A model generated the notes under the pieces. The model was not told where the DNA came from. It was given only the letters and a program-made list of their open reading frames with translations, and made no database searches. 64,000 nt of DNA from Sphingomonas sp. UV9 (GTDB lineage: Bacteria; Pseudomonadota; Alphaproteobacteria; Sphingomonadales; Sphingomonadaceae): NCBI RefSeq assembly GCF_004101245.1, contig NZ_SCIN01000002.1, positions 1,054,001 through 1,118,000 of the forward strand, in the 5' to 3' direction. Shown piece by piece: positions 43,284 to 51,753 of the stretch (position 1 is its first letter; the number at the start of each line of letters is the position of its first letter). The translations under genes were made by a program, and so were the position numbers.

Positions 43284-45647
43284 ATGACCACCGCCAACCG
43301 CCGTCAGGTGCTCGCCACCACCGGGCTCGCCGGCCTCGCGGGCGTCCTGCCTGCCGCATCGCAGGCGCAAGGCCAGCGCCCGGTCGCGGGCAAGCCCGAT
43401 CTGTTCGTCGGCACCGGCGGCCACGGCCATACCTATCCCGGCCCGTCGCTGCCGTTCGGCATGGTCCAGCTCGGTCCCGACACCGACAACACCCGCTGGG
43501 ATGCCTGCTCGGGCTATCACCAGGACGACGGCTCGATCATGGGCTTCAGCCACACGCATCTGTCGGGCACCGGGATCGGCGACATGCTCGACGTCCTCGT
43601 CGTGCCGACGCGCGGACCGTTGCAGTTGAAGCCCGGCGCGCTGGGTAAACCGGAAGAGGGCTATCGCCAGCGTTTCTCCGACGAACTCGCCGAGCCCGGC
43701 TATTACCGCGTGAAGCTCGAATCGGGCGTGCTCGCCGAACTCACCGTGACCGAGCGCACCGGCCACCACCGCTACAGCTTCCCGCAGGGGCCCGGCCACA
43801 TCCTGGTCGATTTCGCGCACATGATCCTCGACGTCTGGGACAAGGGCGTGCTGGTCGACGAGGCCTCGCTGGCGCTCTCCCCCGACGGCATGCTGACCGG
43901 CAGCCGCCGCGTCCACCGCTGGGCGAAGGGCCGCCGCATCCATTTCGCGATGCAGCTCTCCCGCAAGCCCGACCGCGTCCAGTTCTTCGGCGACGACGAC
44001 AAGCCTGCCCCGGCCGGTGCCAAGGGCGTCACCGGCAACCGGCTGAAGGTCGCGTTGTTCTTCGATCAGGCGGGCGGCGCACCGATCCTGATCAAGACCG
44101 GCATCTCCGCGGTCGACGTCGCCGGCGCCAAGGCCGCGCTCCAGGGCGAAGCGGCCGGCTGGCAGTTCGACACGGTACGGCGCACGGCGGCGCGCGTCTG
44201 GCAGACCGAACTCGACCGCGTCCGCGTCGATGGCGGTACGCCCGAACAGCGCACGATCATGGCGAGCGCGCTGTATCACGCGTTCCTCTCGCCGACGCTG
44301 TTTACCGACCGCGACGGCCGCTACGTCGGGCTCGACCGCAAGGTGCACCAGACGACCGCCGCCGAGCCCGCCTTCAGCACCTATTCGATGTGGGACACCT
44401 ACCGCGCGCTGCATCCGCTGCTCACGCTCGTCCAGCCCGACAAGGCGGCGCAATTCACCCGCGATCTCGTCCGCCAGACCGTGCAGAGCCCGACCGGATC
44501 GCCGGTCTGGCCGCTGCAGGGCGTCGAGACCGCGTGCATGATCGGCTGGCATTCGGTGTCGGTGCTCGCCGAGGCCTGCGCCAAGGGGATCAAGGCGGAT
44601 TACGCCGCCGCCTGGCCGCAGATCCGCAGCCGCGCGTTCGACCGCAATTTTCCCGACATCGACAGCACGCTCGGTCGCGGCTTCTATTACGACCTCGGCT
44701 TCGTCCCCGCGGACAAGACCTGGGAGTCGGTCAGCCGCACGCAGGAATATGCCTATGACGACTGGGCGATGGCGGTGCTCGCCGACGCGGCAGGCGCAAA
44801 GGCGGACGCCGCGGCACTCCGCAAGCGCAGCCTGAACTACCGCAACGTTATCGATCCCAGGATCGGTTTCGCCCGACCGCGCTTCGCCGATGGCAGCTGG
44901 TGGGTCGATTACGACCCGATCCAGCTCGGTCACAACCCGGAGAAACAGCGCGACTATACCGAGGCGAACGGGTGGCAGGCGACGTTCCTCAACCAGCACG
45001 ACGCTTACGGCCTGATCGAGATGTTCGGCGGCGATGCAGGGTTCGTGAAGAAACTCGACGCGCTGTTCACCGCGCCGTCCACGCTGCCCAAGAATGCGCC
45101 GCCCGACATCACCGGACTCGTCGGCCAATACGCGCACGGCAACGAGCCGGATCAGCACGCGGCCTATCTCTATGCGTATGCGGGCGCGCCGTGGAAGACG
45201 CAGGCGATGGTACGTCGCCTGCTGACCGAGATGTACAAGGCCGATCCCGACGGCGTCATCGGCAACGACGATTGTGGCCAGATGAGCGCGTGGTTCATCC
45301 TTTCCTCCCTCGGCTTCTATCCGGTCGATCCGGTCAGCGGAATCTATGTCTTCGGCTCGCCGCTGTTCGACGCGGCACAGGTCGATCTCGGCGAGGGACG
45401 GACCCTGCGCGTCGTCGCCAAGGGCAATGCGCCGGCCAGCCCCTATGTCCAGTCGGTCCGCTGGAACGGCAAGCCCTGGACAAAGAACTGGATCGCGCAC
45501 GCCGATCTCGCAAAGGGTGGCGAACTGGAATTCACGATGGGACCGAAACCGTCGTCGTTCGGAACGGCCAAGGCAGACCGTCCGCCGTCGTTCGAGCCCG
45601 CAGCCGTTCGAGCCCGCACCCGTTCGAGCCTAAGCGGCGATCGATAA
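43284..45647 (+). CDS. GH92 alpha-mannosidase (third of four)
   Basis: A 787-residue exo-alpha-mannosidase. It has a twin-Arg-like signal (TANRRQVLATTGLAGLAGVLP), DLFVGTGGHGHTYPGPSLPFG, GFSHTHLSGTG, DYTEANGWQATFLNQHD with the acid Glu, GNEPDQHAAYLYAYAG and IGNDDCGQMSAWFIL. A CGGGAG ribosome site lies just before the ATG. The last 20 residues come from a 16-base tandem repeat read in shifting frames and look unlike other GH92 ends. It is the last plus-strand gene of this run, followed by a hairpin. Confidence 0.93.
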   Translation: MTTANRRQVLATTGLAGLAGVLPAASQAQGQRPVAGKPDLFVGTGGHGHTYPGPSLPFGMVQLGPDTDNTRWDACSGYHQDDGSIMGFSHTHLSGTGIGDMLDVLVVPTRGPLQLKPGALGKPEEGYRQRFSDELAEPGYYRVKLESGVLAELTVTERTGHHRYSFPQGPGHILVDFAHMILDVWDKGVLVDEASLALSPDGMLTGSRRVHRWAKGRRIHFAMQLSRKPDRVQFFGDDDKPAPAGAKGVTGNRLKVALFFDQAGGAPILIKTGISAVDVAGAKAALQGEAAGWQFDTVRRTAARVWQTELDRVRVDGGTPEQRTIMASALYHAFLSPTLFTDRDGRYVGLDRKVHQTTAAEPAFSTYSMWDTYRALHPLLTLVQPDKAAQFTRDLVRQTVQSPTGSPVWPLQGVETACMIGWHSVSVLAEACAKGIKADYAAAWPQIRSRAFDRNFPDIDSTLGRGFYYDLGFVPADKTWESVSRTQEYAYDDWAMAVLADAAGAKADAAALRKRSLNYRNVIDPRIGFARPRFADGSWWVDYDPIQLGHNPEKQRDYTEANGWQATFLNQHDAYGLIEMFGGDAGFVKKLDALFTAPSTLPKNAPPDITGLVGQYAHGNEPDQHAAYLYAYAGAPWKTQAMVRRLLTEMYKADPDGVIGNDDCGQMSAWFILSSLGFYPVDPVSGIYVFGSPLFDAAQVDLGEGRTLRVVAKGNAPASPYVQSVRWNGKPWTKNWIAHADLAKGGELEFTMGPKPSSFGTAKADRPPSFEPAAVRARTRSSLSGDR
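45589..45630 (+). repeat. 16-base tandem repeat at the 3' end of GH92 gene
   Basis: CGTTCGAGCCCGCAGC and CGTTCGAGCCCGCACC follow one another, then a partial third unit. Sixteen is not a multiple of three, so each unit is read in a different frame, giving the tail AVRARTRSSL. Confidence 0.9.
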
Positions 45648-45652
45648 AAAGA

Positions 45653-45679
45653 CGCCCCGGGAACGACGTTCCCGAGGCG
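45653..45679. terminator. Bidirectional hairpin between convergent GH92 genes
   Basis: CGCCCCGGGAAC pairs with GTTCCCGAGGCG around a GAC loop, with one mismatch. GATAAAAAG lies to its left, giving a T run for the leftward direction. It separates the third and fourth GH92 genes. Confidence 0.75.
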
Positions 45680-45724
45680 CTGAACCGTTCGCCGGCAAGG
45701 GGGGAGCCAACGAACTCCCCCTCG

Positions 45725-48157
45725 CTAGGACGCGGGCGGGGACAGGGACGGGGGCGCATCCGCAACGGCGCTCCCCCAATTCGGATTGGGTCTGGCGCCC
45801 ATGACCAGTTCCAGCCGGGCGCCACCCTTGACGTCGGCATGGCTGAACCAGGGCTTCGTCCACGGCTTGCCGTTCAGCGTCGCCGACTGGATGTAGATAT
45901 TGGTCGCCGAATTGCCGCGCGCGACGATCTCCAGCGTCCGGCCGCTGCCGAGACGGATCGCGACCCGGTCGAACAGCGGACTGCCCAGCACATAGACGTC
46001 GCTCGACGGATCGACCGGATAAAAGCCCATCGCGCTCAGCGCATACCAGGACGATGTCGCGCCCTGGTCGTCCATTCCGGGATAGCCGTATCCGGACGCA
46101 TCGCTGCCATAGAGCGTGTCGAGGATGCGCCGGGTCAACGCCTGCGTCTTCCACGGCTGGCCGCTCCACGCATAAAGATACGCGGCGTGCTGGTCGGGCT
46201 GGTTGCCCTGCACGTACTGGCCGATCATCCCCGTGCAATCGCGGCAGATGCCGGTCGGCGCATAGGGCGTCGCAAAGAACTGGTCGAGCTTGGCGTTGAA
46301 CGTCGCGCGTCCGCCCAGCGCGGTGGCGAGGCCCTGCACGTCGTGCGGGACCAGCCAGAGCGTCGACCAGCCCGACGCCTCCTTCATCATGTAGTTGTAA
46401 TAGGGCTCCTGCGGATCGAACGGCGCGATCCATTTGCCGTCGGCGGTGCGGCCGCGGATGAAACCGATCGAGGGATCGAACACGTTGCGCCAGTTGGACG
46501 CGCGCGCGCGGAACAGCTTTGCGTCGTCGGTCTTGCCGAGCCGCTCGGCAAAGTCCGCCATCGCATGGTCGTCCCACGCATATTCCAGCGTCGTCGCCGC
46601 GCCGGCCTTGCCACCGGCATAGGGTGGGCTGGGATTGCCCGGTGGAATCTCGTCCGCGATCCAGCCGTTGCGCTGATATTCCGCCAGATAGCCGCGCGGA
46701 CCCTTCGGATCGACCGCGTTGCGGCGGAGGAACTCATACGCGGCGGCATAATCGAACGCGATGCCGCGCTTCCACGCGCCGAGATACAGGAACACCGCAT
46801 TGTCGCCGTGGAACGAGGTGTTCATGTACCCCCGCTCGCGCGCCATATCGAGTTCGGAGCGCATCACGTTCTGGACCAGCTCGGGCTCCATCAGCTCTAG
46901 CAGCACGATCTGGTTGCGCCCGGTATCCCAGAACGGCACCGGCCCGTATCGATCATAGGTCGCGGTCCGGGTCTTGCCGTTGGTGTCGGTGAACCGCTCG
47001 CCCTTGTGCGCCAGCAGGCGCGGGCTCGCGAAGGACTGGAACAGCGTCGAATAGAACAGCATCCGCTGCTTGGGCGTCCCGCCCGTCACCTGGACGCGGT
47101 TCAGCAACGTGGCCCATGTGTTCGTCGCCGCCTGACGGACGCCGTCGAAATTCCATCCCGGCTGTTCCTGCCGCAGCCGGCGTTCGGCGTCGGCGAAGCT
47201 CTGGCCGTGCGCGATCTTGACCAGCACCGTCTCGTCCTGCCGGGTGGTGAAGTTGAGATAAGTGCCGGCGAAGCTGCCGGTGATGCGGCGCGAATCCGGT
47301 ACGACGTCCTTGTCGCCGATGCCGTAGCCGCGGCTATTGCCGGGCGACTTGCGGAAGGTGCCATAGCCGCTGAACGGCTTGGAGAATTGCGCGACGAAAT
47401 AGCGGCCGTCGCGCGCATCGTCGTCGCCGCGTTCGGCGGCGATCCCGCGCACCTGGTCGTTGCCGACCACCTCGACCTCACCGCCGCGTCCGGGCAGGTT
47501 GAGGATCAGGTGCGATCGCTGGCTGGCGGGAAAGGTGAACCGCATCAGGCTGGTCCACTGTGTCGCGGTCAGTTCGGCGCGGGTCCGGACCGTGTCCAGA
47601 TAGACCGAATAATAGCCCGGTCGCGCGACCTCCTTCGCCTTGTCGTAATAGGCCTGGGTATAGGCTGGTGGGACCGTCCAGTCGCCTACCACCGGCATGA
47701 TGATCGGTTGCGCCCGCGCGCCATAGGACGGCCCGCCGCCACCGGTAAAGCCGATCATCGTCGGGCTGGGATAGTGATAGGGCGTCGCCACCCCGGTCGG
47801 ATAGGTCGCCTCGACGTTGACGTTGACCGGCGCCGCCTCGACCGAACTGTTGGGCAGTCGCGCGCCGGGCGAGGTGATCCCCGAATAGACCGGCTCGCCG
47901 GGCGGCGGCGCATTGCCGATCAGCTCGGGGCGATCGAGCGGCGCGGTGCCGACCAGCGGGTTGGCTTCCTCGACCGGCGACGTGCCCGACCCGGTCGCTT
48001 GTTGCTGCCCGTTCACCGCACCGAACGGCGCCAGCATCAGGATCGCCGAGATCGCCGTGGTTCGCCGCGCAACCGACAGGCCGCGCGCGACGCGCGATGG
48101 CGGGGCGAGGACAAGCGCAGCGTTGCGGGCAGCGGCAGGGCGTCTGATGTCCGTCAC
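45725..48157 (-). CDS. GH92 alpha-mannosidase (fourth of four)
   Basis: An 810-residue exo-alpha-mannosidase, the most divergent of the four. It starts at a GTG (48155-48157) behind GGAGGA, has an N-terminal region before a membrane-spanning signal (TAISAILMLAPFGAVNGQQ), and VEEANPLVGTAPLD. MKEASGWSTLWLVPHD holds the acid Glu; GNQPDQHAAYLYAWSG and GMDDQGATSSWYAL complete the site. It has its own promoter region rightward and faces the third copy. The GNQP form pairs it with the second copy. Confidence 0.9.
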   Translation of the reverse strand: MTDIRRPAAARNAALVLAPPSRVARGLSVARRTTAISAILMLAPFGAVNGQQQATGSGTSPVEEANPLVGTAPLDRPELIGNAPPPGEPVYSGITSPGARLPNSSVEAAPVNVNVEATYPTGVATPYHYPSPTMIGFTGGGGPSYGARAQPIIMPVVGDWTVPPAYTQAYYDKAKEVARPGYYSVYLDTVRTRAELTATQWTSLMRFTFPASQRSHLILNLPGRGGEVEVVGNDQVRGIAAERGDDDARDGRYFVAQFSKPFSGYGTFRKSPGNSRGYGIGDKDVVPDSRRITGSFAGTYLNFTTRQDETVLVKIAHGQSFADAERRLRQEQPGWNFDGVRQAATNTWATLLNRVQVTGGTPKQRMLFYSTLFQSFASPRLLAHKGERFTDTNGKTRTATYDRYGPVPFWDTGRNQIVLLELMEPELVQNVMRSELDMARERGYMNTSFHGDNAVFLYLGAWKRGIAFDYAAAYEFLRRNAVDPKGPRGYLAEYQRNGWIADEIPPGNPSPPYAGGKAGAATTLEYAWDDHAMADFAERLGKTDDAKLFRARASNWRNVFDPSIGFIRGRTADGKWIAPFDPQEPYYNYMMKEASGWSTLWLVPHDVQGLATALGGRATFNAKLDQFFATPYAPTGICRDCTGMIGQYVQGNQPDQHAAYLYAWSGQPWKTQALTRRILDTLYGSDASGYGYPGMDDQGATSSWYALSAMGFYPVDPSSDVYVLGSPLFDRVAIRLGSGRTLEIVARGNSATNIYIQSATLNGKPWTKPWFSHADVKGGARLELVMGARPNPNWGSAVADAPPSLSPPAS

Positions 48158-48224
48158 GATGCAATCCTCCTCCGCCGCCGGGTCTCTGTACGAACCGCGT
48201 GCTGCACCCCGATACTTTATTAAA

Positions 48225-48240
48225 CTAATTTGATTGTCAA
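48225..48240 (-). promoter_or_regulatory. Candidate promoter/operator of fourth GH92 gene
   Basis: Read on the minus strand, TTGACA (48240-48235) is followed at once by ATCAAATTAG (48234-48225), nine of ten bases matching the ATCAAATTGG motif at 33269 and 62988. The block is AT-rich and lies about 75 bases before the start codon. Confidence 0.4.
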
Positions 48241-48316
48241 TAAGGACAGGGGTCCTGCAGCAAGTGGCAGGGCGGCCCAAGGACATGGCCGGCCTGACGT
48301 TGCCCGCAGGATCGGG

Positions 48317-49339
48317 TCAGCCGCGGCGGGTTGCCGGCGGGGCTGTGCTGCTGCGGACGATGAGTTCGTGATCAAGCGTGACCTGTCGCGACGGGCTGTC
48401 GACCCCGCGCAATATGTCGACGAGCAGCTCGACGGTGCGGCGGCCGATCATCGCCTTGGGCTGGGCGATGGTGGTCAGCGGCGGCTGGAAATAGCGCGCG
48501 AGCGGCAGGTCGTCGAAGCCGATGACGGAGACGTCGTTCGGGCACGACAGCCCCGCGTCGCCGATCGCGCTGAGCGCACCCATCGCCATCTCGTCGCTGA
48601 AGCAGAAGATCGCGGTCACGTCCTGCGCGATCAGGTCGCGGGTCTGGTCGACGGCGGGGCCGGCGGAATAGTCGCCGACGCGGATGTGCAGGCTGTCGCG
48701 CAGGCCGGCGCGGGTCGCGGCGTGGATCGCACCGGCGAGGCGGTCGCGGCTGATCGGGCTGATCTCGGGGCCGGTGACGACGCCGATCGTGCGGTGGCCC
48801 AGGGCGATCAGATGGTCGATCGCGTCGGCGCTGGCGGCGGCGTTGTCGATATGGACGCTCGGGACGCCCAGGTCGGGGCTGTATTCGCAGCCATTGACGA
48901 TCGGTGCGGCGGCACCTTTGCGGGCCAGCAGCGGGGCGAGGCGGTCGGGCAGGCGGTGGCCGAGGAAGATCAGGCCGTCGACCTCGCGGCGGGAGAGCAT
49001 GTCGGCATATTGATCCTCGACGTCCGGATCGTGCCGCGTGTCGCCGACCACCACCGAGTAACCGGCGTCCCGCGCGGCTTCTTCTGCGCCGCGGATGACG
49101 CTGGCGAAGAACGCGTTGGAGATGTCGGGGACGGTCAGCAGGATCTTGGCGGCGCGCAACGTCCGCAGGCTGCGCGCGGCGACGTTGGGCGCATAGCCCG
49201 ATTCGCGGACGACCTCCAGGACGCGCCGCCGCGTTTCCTCGGACACCTGTTCGGGCCGGCTCAACACGCGCGACACGGTGGCGGTAGAGACGCCGGCGAG
49301 TGCGGCCACTTCGATAATCGTCGGCATAGGGGCCGTCAT
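48317..49339 (-). CDS. LacI-family transcriptional regulator
   Basis: The 340-residue product has an N-terminal helix-turn-helix of LacI type (TIIEVAALAGVSTATVSRVLSRPEQVSEETRRRVLE in pieces). The hinge is RSLRTLRAAKIL. A periplasmic-binding-like sensor domain follows (GHRLPDRLA, GHRTIGVVTGP, FSDEMAMGAL, ISVIGFDDLPLARYFQPPLTTIAQP-like). The ATG at 49337-49339 is used; one at 49327 is also possible. It is divergent from the MFS permease gene with a palindrome between, so it likely controls that operon and perhaps the neighbouring GH92 gene. Confidence 0.92.
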   Translation of the reverse strand: MTAPMPTIIEVAALAGVSTATVSRVLSRPEQVSEETRRRVLEVVRESGYAPNVAARSLRTLRAAKILLTVPDISNAFFASVIRGAEEAARDAGYSVVVGDTRHDPDVEDQYADMLSRREVDGLIFLGHRLPDRLAPLLARKGAAAPIVNGCEYSPDLGVPSVHIDNAAASADAIDHLIALGHRTIGVVTGPEISPISRDRLAGAIHAATRAGLRDSLHIRVGDYSAGPAVDQTRDLIAQDVTAIFCFSDEMAMGALSAIGDAGLSCPNDVSVIGFDDLPLARYFQPPLTTIAQPKAMIGRRTVELLVDILRGVDSPSRQVTLDHELIVRSSTAPPATRRG

Positions 49340-49373
49340 GGATCCGGTCGTCGGCACTGTCGATATATATCCG

Positions 49374-49389
49374 ATGTAATCCTTTACAT
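49374..49389. promoter_or_regulatory. Candidate LacI-family operator
   Basis: ATGTAA-TCCT-TTACAT is a 16-base palindrome with perfect six-base arms in the 114-base gap between the lacI-like and MFS genes. Position and symmetry fit a LacI-type operator. Confidence 0.55.
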
Positions 49390-49453
49390 TCGATCGCGGG
49401 CTCCGTAGCTTCATGTCCGACAAGCAGGCAAACTGCGATCGGAGAGGTAACGA

Positions 49454-50692
49454 ATGGCGCGTGCAGATATGGGATCCCAGGCCACGACCGGCGGTCTTCT
49501 GACCGGCCGCCTGAGCGCCATGATGTTCATGCAATTCTTTGTCTGGGGCGCCTGGACCGTAACCCTCGGCCTCGTGATGCAGACCGTCGGCATCGGCAAT
49601 CTGATCGGCAACGCGTTTTCAGTCGGCCCGATCGCGTCGATCGTCGGCTCGTTCCTGCTCGGCATGGCGGCCGCGCGCTATGTCAGCCCGCGCATGCTGA
49701 TGGTGATCCTGCACCTGATCGGCGGCGTGCTGTTGTTCTTGCTGCCGTCGCTGATCACACCGGAGAACGGCCGGACCTTCGTCTGGCTGCTGCTCTGCTA
49801 CATGATCCTCTACATGCCGACCGTCGGCCTCGCGAACACCATCGCGCTGAAGAGTTTCGGCGAGCGGACCGACAAATTCCCGTTCGTCCGCGCATTCGGT
49901 ACGCTCGGCTGGATCACCGCAGGCCTGATCATCGGCTGGGCGGGCCTGTCCGCCAGCCCCGAGATCTTCCGCGTCGCGGCGGTCGTCTCGATCGCGCTGG
50001 GTTTCTACAGCTTCACGCTCCCGAACGTCGCGTCGGACGCGCCGCGCGACGAGAGCGTCCTGCGCCAGGTGTTCTGCGTCGAGGCGTTCGGATTGCTCCG
50101 CCAGCGCTCGTTCCTGATCTTCATGACGTGTGCGACGCTGATCTCGATCCCGCTGGCGATGTATTACGCCTACGCCTCGCCCTATGTCGGCGCGACCGGT
50201 ATCAGCAACGTCGGCGGCACGCTCGCGATCGGCCAGATGTCCGAACTCGTGTTCATGTTCTCGATGCCGTGGCTGTACCGCCGGTTTGGCGTGAAGCCGC
50301 TGCTGCTGGTCGGCATGGCCGCCTGGGCTCTGCGATACGCGCTGTTCGCGATCGGCGACGGCGGTTCGTCGATCTGGGCGGTGTATCTCGGCGTGGCGCT
50401 GCACGGCGTATGCTATGATTTCTTCTTCGTCGCGGGCGCGATCTACACCGGCACGATCGCCACGCCGAAGGGTGTCAACGCGCAGGCCCAGGGCATGCTG
50501 ACCCTGTTTACCTACGGCGTCGGCATGCTGCTCGGGTCGCAGATCGGCGCGCTGCTCTATGCGCAGCTGCCCGCCTCGCCGACCATCGCCGACTGGCAGC
50601 ATATGTGGTGGTATCCCGCGATCGCCGCCGCGGTGATCGCGCTGCTGTTCCAGTTCACGTTCCGCGACGACACGAGGAAGATTGCAGCATGA
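49454..50692 (+). CDS. MFS permease, nucleoside:H+ symporter-like
   Basis: The 412-residue product has twelve predicted helices. It begins SAMMFMQFFVWGAWTVTLGLVMQ, resembling the nucleoside/H+ symporter (NupG/XapB) branch of the major facilitator superfamily; the same branch often accompanies sugar operons and may carry sugars or keto-glycosides. FVRAFGTLGWITAGLIIGW and the loop near GKPLLLVG-type sequence are typical. The ATG follows CGGAGAGG. Its stop overlaps the next start (ATGA at 50689-50692). Confidence 0.82.
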   Translation: MARADMGSQATTGGLLTGRLSAMMFMQFFVWGAWTVTLGLVMQTVGIGNLIGNAFSVGPIASIVGSFLLGMAAARYVSPRMLMVILHLIGGVLLFLLPSLITPENGRTFVWLLLCYMILYMPTVGLANTIALKSFGERTDKFPFVRAFGTLGWITAGLIIGWAGLSASPEIFRVAAVVSIALGFYSFTLPNVASDAPRDESVLRQVFCVEAFGLLRQRSFLIFMTCATLISIPLAMYYAYASPYVGATGISNVGGTLAIGQMSELVFMFSMPWLYRRFGVKPLLLVGMAAWALRYALFAIGDGGSSIWAVYLGVALHGVCYDFFFVAGAIYTGTIATPKGVNAQAQGMLTLFTYGVGMLLGSQIGALLYAQLPASPTIADWQHMWWYPAIAAAVIALLFQFTFRDDTRKIAA

Positions 50693-51753
50693 CCGGCATG
50701 AAGGGCCCCGGAATATTCCTCGCCCAGTTCCTCGGAGACGAAGCGCCGTTCGACACGCTCGACGGGTTGGCGGAATGGGCGGCTGGCCTCGGCTATGTCG
50801 GCGTCCAGATCCCCTGCAACGCGCAATTGATCGACTTGAAACTCGCTGCAGAGAGCAAGACGTACTGCGACGATCTGCGCGGCGGCCTTGCGAAACACGG
50901 CATCGAAGTCACCGAATTGTCGACGCATCTGCAGGGCCAGCTGGTCGCCGTCCACCCGGCGTACGACACGCTGTTCGACGGGTTCGCGCCTCCCGAAGTC
51001 CACGGCAAACCCGCCGAGCGCCAGCTATGGGCGGTCGAACAAGTCAAGCTCGCCGCGCGCGCCAGCGCCAATCTCGGCCTGTCCGCGCACGCCACCTTCT
51101 CGGGGGCGCTCGCATGGCCGTACGTCTACCCCTGGCCGCAACGCCCCGCCGGGCTGATCGAGGAGGCCTTTGCCGAACTCGCGCGCCGCTGGACGCCCAT
51201 CCTCGACGTGTTCGAGGACGCTGGCGTCGATTGTGCGTTCGAAGTCCATCCGGGCGAAGACGTCCACGACGGTGCGACCTGGGAACGCTTCCTCGCGGCA
51301 GTCGACAACCACCCCCGCGCACGCCTCCTGTTCGACCCGTCGCACTTCGTCTTGCAACAGCTCGACTATCTCGACTTCATCGATCGCTATCATGAGCGAA
51401 TCTCGTGCTTCCACGTCAAGGATGCCGAGTTCAACCCGACCGGCCGAACCGGCGTGTATGGCGGTTACGAGAACTGGGTCGATCGCGCCGGCCGCTTCCG
51501 TTCCCTCGGCGACGGGCAGGTCGATTTCTCCGCGATCTTCAGCAAGATGGCCCAATATGGCTATGACGGCTGGGCGGTGCTCGAATGGGAGTGCGCGCTC
51601 AAGCGGTCGGAGGACGGCGCCCGCGAAGGCGCACCGTTCATCCGCGATCACATGATCCGCCGGGGCGAACGCGCGTTCGACGATTTCGCCGCCAGCGGCA
51701 TCGACCGCGCTGCCATCCGCAAGCTGCTCGGGTTGTCGGAGGAACGCGCATGA
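50689..51753 (+). CDS. Sugar phosphate isomerase/epimerase-like TIM-barrel protein
   Basis: The 354-residue product has the xylose isomerase-like TIM barrel (AP_endonuc_2 type). Metal-binding residues are likely in FEVHPGEDVHDG (Glu and His), LLFDPSHFVLQQLDYLD and CFHVKDAEFNPTG. YGYDGWAVLEWECALK near the end is family-typical. It has no signal peptide, so it is cytoplasmic, unlike the two other TIM-barrel proteins in this operon. It overlaps both neighbours by four bases. Substrate is unknown; hexuloses, inosose-like or keto-glycosides are possible. Confidence 0.82.
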   Translation: MTGMKGPGIFLAQFLGDEAPFDTLDGLAEWAAGLGYVGVQIPCNAQLIDLKLAAESKTYCDDLRGGLAKHGIEVTELSTHLQGQLVAVHPAYDTLFDGFAPPEVHGKPAERQLWAVEQVKLAARASANLGLSAHATFSGALAWPYVYPWPQRPAGLIEEAFAELARRWTPILDVFEDAGVDCAFEVHPGEDVHDGATWERFLAAVDNHPRARLLFDPSHFVLQQLDYLDFIDRYHERISCFHVKDAEFNPTGRTGVYGGYENWVDRAGRFRSLGDGQVDFSAIFSKMAQYGYDGWAVLEWECALKRSEDGAREGAPFIRDHMIRRGERAFDDFAASGIDRAAIRKLLGLSEERA

